Below, piece by piece: positions 1-9,900 of a stretch of DNA of 64,000 bases. The stretch lies in contig CAYSEW010000006.1 in assembly GCA_964430245.1 (NCBI GenBank), positions 52,433 to 116,432 of the forward strand. Direction: 5' to 3'. The translations under genes were made by a program, and so were the position numbers. The notes beneath the pieces are model-generated. The model saw only the letters and a list, made by a program, of their open reading frames with translations. It searched no databases and had not been told where the DNA came from. Numbering within the stretch: position 1 is the stretch's first letter; the number at the start of each line of letters is the position of its first letter. Origin of the DNA: CAYSEW01 sp964430245. Lineage in GTDB: Bacteria > Bacteroidota > Bacteroidia > Flavobacteriales_D > Parvicellaceae.

Positions 1-314
1 TTATTCATACTACTGGTTCATGCAGTATTGGAGAGGATGAATTAGAAATGAATAATCCGTCATTTCAAATTTACCCCAATCCAGCTAATGAAAATGTAAA
101 TATTCAAATTGATGCAACCTCTTCTCAGCTTGAAAATACAATGTTAACAATACATGATGTAATTGGAAAAGAAGTTTTTTCAATAAATGCAAACGCTATT
201 ACAGCTGGGTCATTGAGTTTAGAAACTAATGAATTTAATCAGGGAATTTATTTAGTAACTCTTACAAAAGGGAGTACACCAATTTTTACTCAAAGATTAA
301 TTATTAGTCATTGA
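1..314 (+). CDS. C-terminal end of a T9SS-secreted protein (type A sorting domain), partial
   Basis: The reading frame is open from base 3 with no start inside the window, so only the last ~104 codons of a larger protein are visible. The segment FQIYPNPANENVNIQ followed by a V-x-G-K-E-V-x-S core and a GIYLVTLTKG..FTQRLIISH ending is the typical type A C-terminal sorting domain of T9SS cargo. Proteins with this tail are exported through SprA, and the tail is removed by the PorU sortase. The secreted domain itself lies outside the window, so its function is unknown. The stop overlaps the stop of the convergent sirtuin gene. Confidence 0.85.
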   Translation, partial: IHTTGSCSIGEDELEMNNPSFQIYPNPANENVNIQIDATSSQLENTMLTIHDVIGKEVFSINANAITAGSLSLETNEFNQGIYLVTLTKGSTPIFTQRLIISH

Positions 315-1009
315 TTTTTTAATATTTCCTCTTTTAGCTGAGAAACTATTTTAGGAATTCCAATAGTTGCATTTTCTTTATAAACAGTAAGGTTTTTTAT
401 AGAAGGTATTTTTAGTTGATCTGAGGGGTCAACTAAAAACTTAATAGATTTTTCTGGAGCAACGTGAACTAATCCTGCTGCAGGATATACATTTAATGAG
501 GTTCCAGCAACAATAAACAGATCGGCTGTTCTAACTATATCATCTGCAATTTCTAGGTTGGGCACTGGCTCTCCAAACCATACTATATGAGGTCTTAGCT
601 GAAAGCCGTCAGGACATAGGTCCCCATAATTAAGAGGCATGTCTCCATGGTCATAAACTATTTCAGTTCCAACACTTCTCACCTTATCGACTTCACCATG
701 TAGATGTAACACATTAGTAGAACCACCTCTTTCGTGTAAATTATCAATGTTTTGAGTAATCACATGGACATCAAAAAAGTCTTCTAATTCAGCAATTGAT
801 TTATGAGCAAAATTGGGTTGAGCATCAAAAGCATTTTTTCTTCTCATGTTATAAAAATCTAACACTAGTTTTGGGTTTACAGCCCATGCTTCTGGAGTTG
901 CCACTTCATTAATGTCATAATTATCCCAAAGGCCACCATTGTCTCTAAAAGTGGATAAACCACTTTCAGCACTTATACCTGCGCCAGTAAAAACAACCAA
1001 TTTTTTCAT
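308..1009 (-). CDS. Sir2-family NAD-dependent protein deacylase (class III, SIRT5/CobB-like)
   Basis: Protein of 233 residues, about the size of a minimal sirtuin. Residues 7-26 carry the NAD-binding GAGIS and FRD motifs, QNIDNLH lies at 86-92, the catalytic histidine is in HLHGE (His104), and LRPHIVWFGE and VAGTSLNVYPAAG follow. Tyr53 and Arg56 form the Y-x-x-R pair that marks class III sirtuins acting on succinyl or malonyl lysine. The zinc module is altered: the whole protein has one cysteine (Cys132), whereas classical sirtuins use four to bind zinc. It therefore appears to be a zinc-free class III variant. It is divergent from maeB and probably cytoplasmic. The family is secure, the acyl preference is inferred. 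Confidence 0.9.
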   Translation of the reverse strand: MKKLVVFTGAGISAESGLSTFRDNGGLWDNYDINEVATPEAWAVNPKLVLDFYNMRRKNAFDAQPNFAHKSIAELEDFFDVHVITQNIDNLHERGGSTNVLHLHGEVDKVRSVGTEIVYDHGDMPLNYGDLCPDGFQLRPHIVWFGEPVPNLEIADDIVRTADLFIVAGTSLNVYPAAGLVHVAPEKSIKFLVDPSDQLKIPSIKNLTVYKENATIGIPKIVSQLKEEILKNQ

Positions 1010-1112
1010 AATAATAAAAGTATTAAAAATAGATTAACTAATTAAGTCCTTTCAATAAGGGCTGTATTAAAGCATATTTTTAACTTTATCATCACTTTTA
1101 ATTTTCCGCAAT

Positions 1113-3377
1113 ATGAAATCATTAAAAAAAGAAGCTTTAGAATATCACAGCAGTGGAAGAAAGGGGAAGATCGAAGTGATTCCTTCAAAGCCTTATAGCT
1201 CTCAAAGAGACCTTTCATTAGCGTATTCTCCCGGAGTAGCCGAGCCTTGTCTTGAAATAAGCAAAAAAAATGAGGAGGTATATGAATATACTTCAAAAGG
1301 GAATTTAGTGGCAGTTATTTCTAATGGAACAGCTGTGCTAGGTTTGGGTAATATAGGTCCAGAAGCATCTAAACCAGTTATGGAAGGTAAAGGGTTATTG
1401 TTTAAAATATTTGCTGACATCGATGTTTTTGACATAGAAATTGACCAGGAAAACATAGAGGATTTTGTAAAAACTGTTAAGGCTATTTCACCAACCTTTG
1501 GAGGGATTAACCTGGAGGACATTAAAGCACCTGAAGCTTTTGAAATAGAAGAGCAATTAAAAAAAGAGCTGGACATACCTGTAATGCATGATGATCAGCA
1601 TGGGACTGCAATCATATCTTCTGCAGCATTAATCAATGCATTGGATATTGCTAAAAAGAAAATAGATAAAGTAAAGGTAGTAGTAAGTGGAGCGGGTGCA
1701 TCAGCTATCTCTTGTGCAAGATTATATATTGCTTTGGGTGTTAAAAAAGAGAATATTTACATGTTTGACTCTAAGGGATTAATTATTGAATCTAGGGAAG
1801 ATCTAGATAAATACAAAATTAATTTTGCCCAAAAAGGCAATACAATGTCTTTGGAAGATGCTATGAAAGGAGCTGATGTATTTCTTGGGTTGTCAAAAGG
1901 AAATATTGTTTCAAAGGACATGGTGAGTTCAATGTCTAATAATCCTATTGTTTTTGCTTTAGCAAATCCAGATCCTGAAATACCATATGATGAAGCTATA
2001 GAGGCAAGAAGTGATGTTATTATGGCAACTGGAAGGTCAGACCATCCCAATCAAGTGAATAATGTGCTAGGATTCCCCTTTATTTTTAGAGGGGCTTTAG
2101 ACGTAAGAGCAACCTGTATTAATGAAGAAATGAAATTAGCAGCAGTTAAATCAATTGCTGCATTAGCTAAAGAAACGGTTCCAGAAGAAGTAAATGAAGC
2201 TTATGATGCTAAAAATATTTCATTTGGAAGAACTCAAATAATTCCAAAGCCATTGGATCCAAGATTGATTTATTGGGTCGCTCCAGCAGTGGCAAAGGCC
2301 GCTATAGATTCAGGGGTTGCGCAGAAAAAAATAAAGGATTGGAATGCGTATGAACTTGAATTAATAAAAAGATTAGGGCTAGATAATAAGCTAATTAGAA
2401 ATATTACAGAAAAAGCGAAAAGAAATCCAAAAAAAGTTGTCTTTGCTGAGGCGGATCATTATAGGATATTAAAAGCTGCTCAATTGGCTTATGATGAAGG
2501 AATTGCGATTCCGATTCTTTTGGGTAAAAGAAGTAAGATCAATGGTTTGATTAAAGAATATAATTTAGATTTTGGAGATTGTCTGATCATTGACCCAAGA
2601 GAATCAAAAGAAGAAAAAAGAAGAGAAGAATTTGCAGAAATTTTATTTAACAAAAGAAAACGAAGAGGGATGACATTGTACGAATGTCGAAAAATGATGA
2701 GAGAAAGAAATTATTTTGCTTCAGCTATGGTAGAAACAGGTGTTGCAGATGTGATGTTATCTGGATTAACTAGAAACTATAAAGACACAATTCGGCCAAC
2801 TCTTCAAATCATAGGAATAGATGAAGGAGTGAATAAAATTGCAGGGATGTACATTTTAGTTACAAAAGAAGGACCATTTTTCTTTGCAGATACTACAGTT
2901 AACTTAAATCCTACAGTAGACGAAATAGTTGATATTACATTATTGGTCAATAAAATCATTAAAAGATTTAAGATCGAACCAAGAATAGCCATGCTTAGTT
3001 ATTCTAATTATGGATCTACAGAAGGCCCAGATGCTGTGAAGATGAGAGAAGCTGTTAGCATATTGCATAAAAACCATCCTGAAATAATAGTTGATGGAGA
3101 AGTACAGGCGAATTTTGCATTGAATAAGGAATTAATGAATGATTATTTCCCGTTTTCTCAATTAGCAGATAAATCTCCTAATACGCTTATTTTCCCTAAT
3201 TTAAGTGCAGGGAATATAGCTTATAAATTATTAAATGAAATGGGTCAAGCAGAAGTAATTGGCCCTATTTTAGTGGGGATGAAAAAACCCATACATATAT
3301 TACAGATAGGTTCTTCAGTAAGGGAGATCTTAAATATGATCACAGTTGCAGTAGTAGATGTTCAAACAAGAAAATAG
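1113..3377 (+). CDS. maeB: NADP-dependent malic enzyme, MaeB type (malic enzyme fused to phosphotransacetylase-like domain)
   Basis: At 754 residues this matches the hybrid MaeB architecture (about 760 in E. coli). The N-terminal ~430 residues are malic enzyme: SLAYSPGVAEPC near 30, NGTAVLGLGNIGP, MHDDQHGTAI and the nucleotide-binding VVSGAGASAIS. The C-terminal ~320 residues are a phosphotransacetylase-like (PTA_PTB) domain starting at NPKKVVFAEAD; in this family it is regulatory (acetyl-CoA sensing) rather than catalytic. The enzyme converts malate to pyruvate, CO2 and NADPH. The ATG at 1113 gives the expected N-terminus. It is followed after 7 bases by ruvA, so the two are probably co-transcribed. 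Confidence 0.95.
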   Translation: MKSLKKEALEYHSSGRKGKIEVIPSKPYSSQRDLSLAYSPGVAEPCLEISKKNEEVYEYTSKGNLVAVISNGTAVLGLGNIGPEASKPVMEGKGLLFKIFADIDVFDIEIDQENIEDFVKTVKAISPTFGGINLEDIKAPEAFEIEEQLKKELDIPVMHDDQHGTAIISSAALINALDIAKKKIDKVKVVVSGAGASAISCARLYIALGVKKENIYMFDSKGLIIESREDLDKYKINFAQKGNTMSLEDAMKGADVFLGLSKGNIVSKDMVSSMSNNPIVFALANPDPEIPYDEAIEARSDVIMATGRSDHPNQVNNVLGFPFIFRGALDVRATCINEEMKLAAVKSIAALAKETVPEEVNEAYDAKNISFGRTQIIPKPLDPRLIYWVAPAVAKAAIDSGVAQKKIKDWNAYELELIKRLGLDNKLIRNITEKAKRNPKKVVFAEADHYRILKAAQLAYDEGIAIPILLGKRSKINGLIKEYNLDFGDCLIIDPRESKEEKRREEFAEILFNKRKRRGMTLYECRKMMRERNYFASAMVETGVADVMLSGLTRNYKDTIRPTLQIIGIDEGVNKIAGMYILVTKEGPFFFADTTVNLNPTVDEIVDITLLVNKIIKRFKIEPRIAMLSYSNYGSTEGPDAVKMREAVSILHKNHPEIIVDGEVQANFALNKELMNDYFPFSQLADKSPNTLIFPNLSAGNIAYKLLNEMGQAEVIGPILVGMKKPIHILQIGSSVREILNMITVAVVDVQTRK

Positions 3378-3384
3378 TAATTAA

Positions 3385-3969
3385 ATGATAACTCATATTG
3401 ACGGCATATTAGAAGAAAAAAACCCTGCTTTTACAATTATTGATGTAAATGGAATTGGATATTTGCTTTATATCACATTGAATACTTATAGTGAATTACC
3501 TGATAAAGGAAGAGTAAGGTTGCTGACTCATTTTGTTGTAAGAGAAGACGCTCAACTATTATATGGATTTTCAACTATAGAGGAAAGGCAAATGTTTAAA
3601 GAATTAATTAATGTATCTGGAGTAGGAGCAAGTACTGCTATGCTCGTTCTTTCATCTTTAAAACCAGATGAGGTGGCTTCTGCTATCATCAATGAAGATG
3701 TAGATATGTTTAAAAAGATTAAGGGTATTGGCTCTAAATCAGCCCAAAGGATCATAGTGGATCTAAAGGATAAGGTTAGTAAATTTGAATTTTCAATACA
3801 AATTTCGGGGAATCAAGACAATACGATTAAAAATGAAGCGTTATCAGCATTAATGGTGCTTGGTGTAGATAAAAAGAAAGCAGAAGATGTGATATCAAGG
3901 ATCATAGAAAATGCAGAAAATTCTTTAACTGTTGAAGAGTTAATTAAGAAAACGTTAAAGAGTTTATAA
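3385..3969 (+). CDS. ruvA: Holliday junction DNA helicase subunit RuvA
   Basis: The 194-residue protein has RuvA architecture: an OB fold at the N-terminus (IDGILEEKNP, VNGIGYLLYI, HFVVREDAQLLYGF), a central pair of helix-hairpin-helix motifs (LINVSGVGASTAMLVLS and IKGIGSKSAQRIIVDLKDK), and a small C-terminal helical domain (EALSALMVLGVDKKKAEDVI) that contacts RuvB. RuvA tetramers bind four-way junctions and recruit RuvB for branch migration. Length is close to the 190-205 usual for the family. It lies 7 bases after maeB and 23 before sprA. RuvB and RuvC are not in this window. Confidence 0.96.
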   Translation: MITHIDGILEEKNPAFTIIDVNGIGYLLYITLNTYSELPDKGRVRLLTHFVVREDAQLLYGFSTIEERQMFKELINVSGVGASTAMLVLSSLKPDEVASAIINEDVDMFKKIKGIGSKSAQRIIVDLKDKVSKFEFSIQISGNQDNTIKNEALSALMVLGVDKKKAEDVISRIIENAENSLTVEELIKKTLKSL

Positions 3970-3992
3970 ATTTGCGCGAATTTTTTGATTAG

Positions 3993-6900
3993 TTGAGTTG
4001 TATTAAGGTCAATATTAATTTTTTATTAACTGCTTTCATGGCAGTTTTTTTTACTGTTGGAAATTCCTATGCCGAAGAGTATTATGAAATTACTGTTCCA
4101 TTGGATTCTCCGGAGGTGAATTTAATTTACCCTATTACAGATACCTACGACCCTACTTCTTCGTCTGGAGGGCAGATAAATTTTGAAGATCCATTGAATA
4201 TTCAAAATGAAGTTGAATATGATCCAATTACAGGTGAATATATTTTCAGTTCTTATATAGGTGACTCTTTATTGTATCGTCATTCGAGCACAATGACTTT
4301 AGAGGAATACATTCAGTATCAAGCATCATTAAATGAGAGTAGTTTTTGGCAAGATAAAATGGATGAGCAAACAGATGCTTACAGAGAAACCAGCAATGTT
4401 ATCCCTAAATTAAATATCCCTGGTGCACGAAAATTATTTGGGAGTGACTTTGTGGAGATCAGGCCACAAGGTTCAGCTGAGCTTAGTTTTGGATTGAATA
4501 CATCTAGGACTGATAATCCAGTTTTACCTGAAAAACAAAGAAGGATCACCACTTTTGATTTTGATCAAAAAATACAGATGAATCTTACTGGAAAGATTGG
4601 AGACCTGATGCAAATAGGATTTAATTACAATACAGAAGCCACTTTTGATTTTGAAAATCAGCTGAATCTTAACTACTCAGGAGAAGAAGATGACATCATT
4701 CAAAAACTAGAAGCAGGAAATGTAAGTATGCCTTTAAATAGCTCTTTGATCTCTGGTAGCCAAAGTTTATTTGGCATTAAATCTGAATTAAAGTTTGGAA
4801 GATTGACAGCAACTACTGTATTGTCTCAACAAAAAGGGCAAAAAAAGGAAATAGAAGTAGCTGGTGGCGCTCAGGTCAATGATTTTGAGATTTTTGCTGA
4901 TAATTATGAAGAGAACAGGCATTTCTTTTTGAGTTATTATTTCAGAGATAATTATGATAACTCGATGAAAACACTTCCAATTGTAACATCTGGAATTCAA
5001 ATACAAAGAATTGAGGTTTGGGTAACCAATAGAACGAATGACTTTAATGAAACTAGAAATGTAATTGCTTATTCAGATCTTGGAGAAGCGAATGCTCAAG
5101 TTTTAGAAAGTCCAATTTGGATTACTGGTGGGGTAAACCTTCCGGACAATCAAAGCAATTCTTTATATCAGACTTTTGAGACTAATTCAAATATAAGAAG
5201 TTATGTTAATGCTAGCAATGAGCTGTCTGGACCCAATTATAACATGGTTCAAAGTGTTGAATATGAAAAGCTGGAAAATGCTCGTTTATTAAGCTCCAAT
5301 GAATATTCTTATAATGCAGTGCTAGGTTTTATTTCATTAAATCAAGCATTGAATAATGATGAGGTGTTGGCTGTTGCCTACCAATATACCTACAATGGTC
5401 AAACTTATCAGGTAGGAGAGCTTTCAACAGACGGAATAACGGGTCAGGATGCATTGTATTTAAAGCTATTAAAATCAACAGTTCGTAACCCTAGAAAAAA
5501 GCTTTGGGATTTAATGATGAAGAATGTTTATTCTTTAGGAGCTTATCAAATAGATGCTACTAATTTTAGGTTGGATATTTGGTACAATAATCCTTCTACT
5601 TCTGTTGATATTAATTACATTCCTAAACCTGGAGTTGATAATAAATTATTAATTCAGATGGTTGACCTAGATCGCCTGAATCAGCAGCAGGCTACTTATT
5701 CAGATGGTTTATTTGATTTTTTACCTATTATGGATGTCCAGGGTAGGATAGCTAATGGCGGTACCATTAATCCTAGAAATGGGAGGTTATATTTTACAAC
5801 TATAGAACCTTTCGGAGCTACTTTAAATAAAAAATTAGCAGATAAGGGAATTTCACAGGCAGTTAGGAATACGGTTGTTTTTCAGGAGTTATATGATAGT
5901 ACTAAAACGGCAGCCCAACAATTACCAGAACTAAATAGATATAAGATCAAGGGAACTTACCAATCATCTGTAAGCTCTGAAATTTCTTTGAATGCACTAA
6001 ATATCCCACAGGGCTCTGTAGTAGTGACAGCAGGTGGAATGGTCCTTACAGAAGGAGTTCAGTATACTGTAGATTATAATTTAGGAAGAGTAAGGATCTT
6101 AGATGATGGGATTTTAAGCTCAGGTACTCCAATTAAAATTTCTCTAGAAAGTAATTCTTTATTTAGTATTCAAGTAAAATCCTTATTGGGAACTCATTTG
6201 GATTACAAGATAAGTAAAGACGCTAATATTGGAGCTACCATAATGCGTTTAACTGAAAAGCCGTTAACTCAAAAAGTAAATATTGGAGATGAGCCTATAG
6301 CAAATACTATGTTAGGGTTAGATGGTGGTTTTAGAAAAGAAGTGCCATTTTTAACCAAATTGGTAGATAAACTCCCTTTTATTGAAACCAAAGAGAAATC
6401 AATGGTTAATTTTTCTGGAGAGGTAGCTGCATTAATACCTGGTCATAACAGGGCTATTAATATTTCCGGAGAGGATGGCACATCCTATATTGATGATTTT
6501 GAAGGAAGTCAGAGTGCCATTGATATTAGAACTTTTAATACATGGGTCTTGGCCTCTGTTCCCCAAGGTCAGCCAGATCTATTTCCAGAATCTGAGATGT
6601 ATAACGATATCACCTATGGAAAAAACAGAGCGAAATTAGCATGGTATGTTATTGACCCCTTATTTCATAACGACAATAATTTAACTCCTGGATATATAAA
6701 AGGTAATGATATGCAAGACGATCATACCATGAGACAGGTATTGGTCAATGAAGTATTTCCTAACAAACAATTAAGTACTGGGCAATTAACTAACATTCCT
6801 GTTTTTGACCTTGCCTTTTATCCAGATGAAAGAGGTCCATATAATTATGATGCTTTTCCAACTAGTTATAGTGCAGGAGCTGATCCAATTAGTGGTGGAT

Positions 6901-9900
6901 TAGCTGATCCAACTTCAAGATGGGGAGGGGTAATGAGAACATTGACAACCAATGATTTTGAAGCGGCTAATATTGAATTCATCCAATTTTGGGTAATGGA
7001 CCCATTTAGTAACTCAACATCAAATAGTTTAGGGGAGCCTGCTTCTAATGAGGATTCTCCTAATACATCAGGAGGGTATTTATATTTCAATTTAGGTAAT
7101 ATTTCAGAAGATATACTAAGAGACGGGAGAAAAGCATTTGAAAACGGATTGCCTACCGATGGAAATTACACAGGCACTGACTGGACACAGACTTCTTGGG
7201 GATATGTCCCTACAACTCAAGTAATAGTCAATGCATTTGATAATAATTTAGATTCTAGAATCTATCAGGATGTAGGATTGGATGGTTTAAATGATTCAAT
7301 TGAAAATAGCTTTTTTAGTGATTATATTGATGATATGCAACAGCTCTTGGTTTTTCCCGACACCTTAGCGAAGGTTACATCAGATCCATCATCGGATAAT
7401 TATAATTATTTTAGAGATGATGATTATGATGTAGCTCAAACTGATATCAAATCAAGGTATAAAGGTTATAATAACCCTGATGGTAATTCTCCAACTTCAG
7501 ACATGTCTGCATCCTATAATTCTGATGGATATCCAACTTCAGCATCTACCTTGCCCAATGTTGAAGATATTAATCAGGATAACAACTTAAATGAAACTGA
7601 AAGCTATTTCCAGTATAGAGTGAATTTTAAGCCACAAGAGATGGTTGTGGGGAGTAATTATATTACAGATAGAATATTAGCTACTGAAGGTGAAACAGGT
7701 AAGCAGGTTTATTGGTATCAATTCCGTGTGCCATTAAGAGAATTTTCAAAAAAAGTAAATGAAATTCAAGACTTTAGGTCTATTCGTTTTATAAGAATGT
7801 TTATGCAGGGATGGGATGAAGAAGTTGTACTGCGTTTTGCAAGATTAGAATTAATAAGAGGAGAGTGGAGAGCTTACTTAGGTTCATTGTTGACTGATGG
7901 AGAGTACATTCAACCTGAAGAATCTAATACTACTTTTAATATTAGTGCAGTAAATATTGAAGACAACGGGAATAGAGAGCCGATTCATTATACATTGCCA
8001 GATGGTATTATAAGAGAGACTAATTACCAAACGGCCAACCTCGCTCAGCAAAATGAGCAAAGCCTGGTATTAGATGTTTGTGGATTACAGGATGGTGACG
8101 CTAGAGCAGCTTACAGAAATGTAAACTTCGATGTAAGGAATTATAATAAGATTCAGATGTTTGTACATGCAGAATCTAATAATGAGCTAGAACCTGTGGA
8201 AGACGATGAAGTGACTGTGTTTATTAGGCTAGGAACAGACTTCATTTCTAATTATTATGAGTATGAAATGCCAGTTAAAATTTCTCAATGGCATGACCAT
8301 ACTTCTGGTTCTGTATGGCCATTAGAAAACAACATGGCAATAGACCTGAATGCATTGAAACAGGTGAAGATCAATAGAAATAACGCTGGAGCTAATATAT
8401 TGGAAAGATATACTGAGTTTGATCCTGCTGCCGCTGATAGAAATATTACTGTAGTTGGAAATCCTAATTTACAAGGGATGAAAACAATTATGATTGGAGT
8501 TAGAAATCCTAAGAATGATGATCCTTCTAATCAATGGCAACCGGATGATGGGATGGAGAAATGTGTAGAAGTTTGGGTAAATGAATTGCGTTTAAGTGAC
8601 TTTAATGAAAGTGGAGGATGGGCTGCTATTGGAAGAGTGAATGCCAATCTAGCAGATTTTGCAGATGTGTCTTTGTCTGGTAATTACTCTACACCTGGGT
8701 TTGGAAGTATAGAAAATAGAGTGAGTGAAAGACAACAGGAATTTATGTATGGATATGATGCGTCAAGTACAGTAAGATTAGGTAAGTTTTTCGGAGAGAA
8801 ATCAGGGGTTAAATTACCCATGTTTGTAGGCTATTCAAAAAATGTCATTAAACCATTATATGACCCTTTAAGTCCAGACCTTATTTTTCAACAGGAAGCC
8901 AATGAGCAGGAGCAGGATTGGAGAAATAGACTGTATGATGGAATTGACCTTACTGAGAGAAGGTCGATTAATTTCACTAATGTTAGAATTGATAAAGTAA
9001 GTGGTAAAGGTGCTAAAAAACCACACTTCTGGGATGTGTCTAATTTTAGTGTTTCTTATTCATTCAATGAATTTTATCATAGAGATATTAATACTAGAAT
9101 GGATGTCCAAAGAAATTATTTGGCAAGTGTAAATTATGGGTTCAATAATAACCCTAAGCCAATTGAGCCATTTAAAAAGATAAAATTTATTCGTAAATCT
9201 AAATGGCTAAGACCTATTAGAGATATTAATTTCTTCGTTGCGCCAAAACAAGTAGCAATTAGGTCAACAATAAATAGAACTTATAATGTTTTTGCAACAA
9301 GATATAACTTTCCAGGCGGTGAAAATTTTGAAGTGCCTCAATACAGCAAGATGTTCAATTGGGACAGGGATTACGATTTCAAATATGACCTAACTAAAAG
9401 TTTTCAGTTCGATCTTAAATCTATGAACAGAGCATTTATTAATGAAACACCAGGAAAGGTCGATTATGGGGTTTTCGGTTATGATAGGGAGCAAGCAAGA
9501 GATTCTATACAGCATAGCTTTGGTAGTTTTGGAGAAACCATGAATTATAATCATGTAGCGAATATTACTTATAAATGGCCCTTCAAAAAATTCCCTTTAA
9601 CTGATTGGATCACACTTACTACAAGATATACTGGTAATTTTGATTGGACAAGAGCTCCTTTAGCTTTAGTTAATGACACTTTGAATGTTGGAAATGTAGT
9701 TCAAAATTCTAGAGCGCTAGTGTGGAATTCAAAGTTAAATTTTATCACCCTTTACAATAAAGTGCCATACCTTAAAAAAGTCAATCAAAAGTATGGTGGA
9801 AGTAGTCGGGCTCGGAGGAGTAGAAATATGACCAGTGGGGGTCAAAGGGGAGGTAAAAAGGAGGATGGAAAATCCGATGAAAACAAAAAAGAGGAAGGTG

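Noticed and set aside
1113..3377. MaeB considered as a fused, dual-function malic enzyme and phosphotransacetylase
   Set aside because: The PTA-like half in this family is regulatory; nothing in the sequence argues for real phosphotransacetylase activity.
3975..3992. Possible missing N-terminus or frameshift before sprA because it lacks an ATG
   Set aside because: An in-frame TAG directly precedes the TTG, and the TTG start gives a full signal peptide, so no upstream extension is needed.
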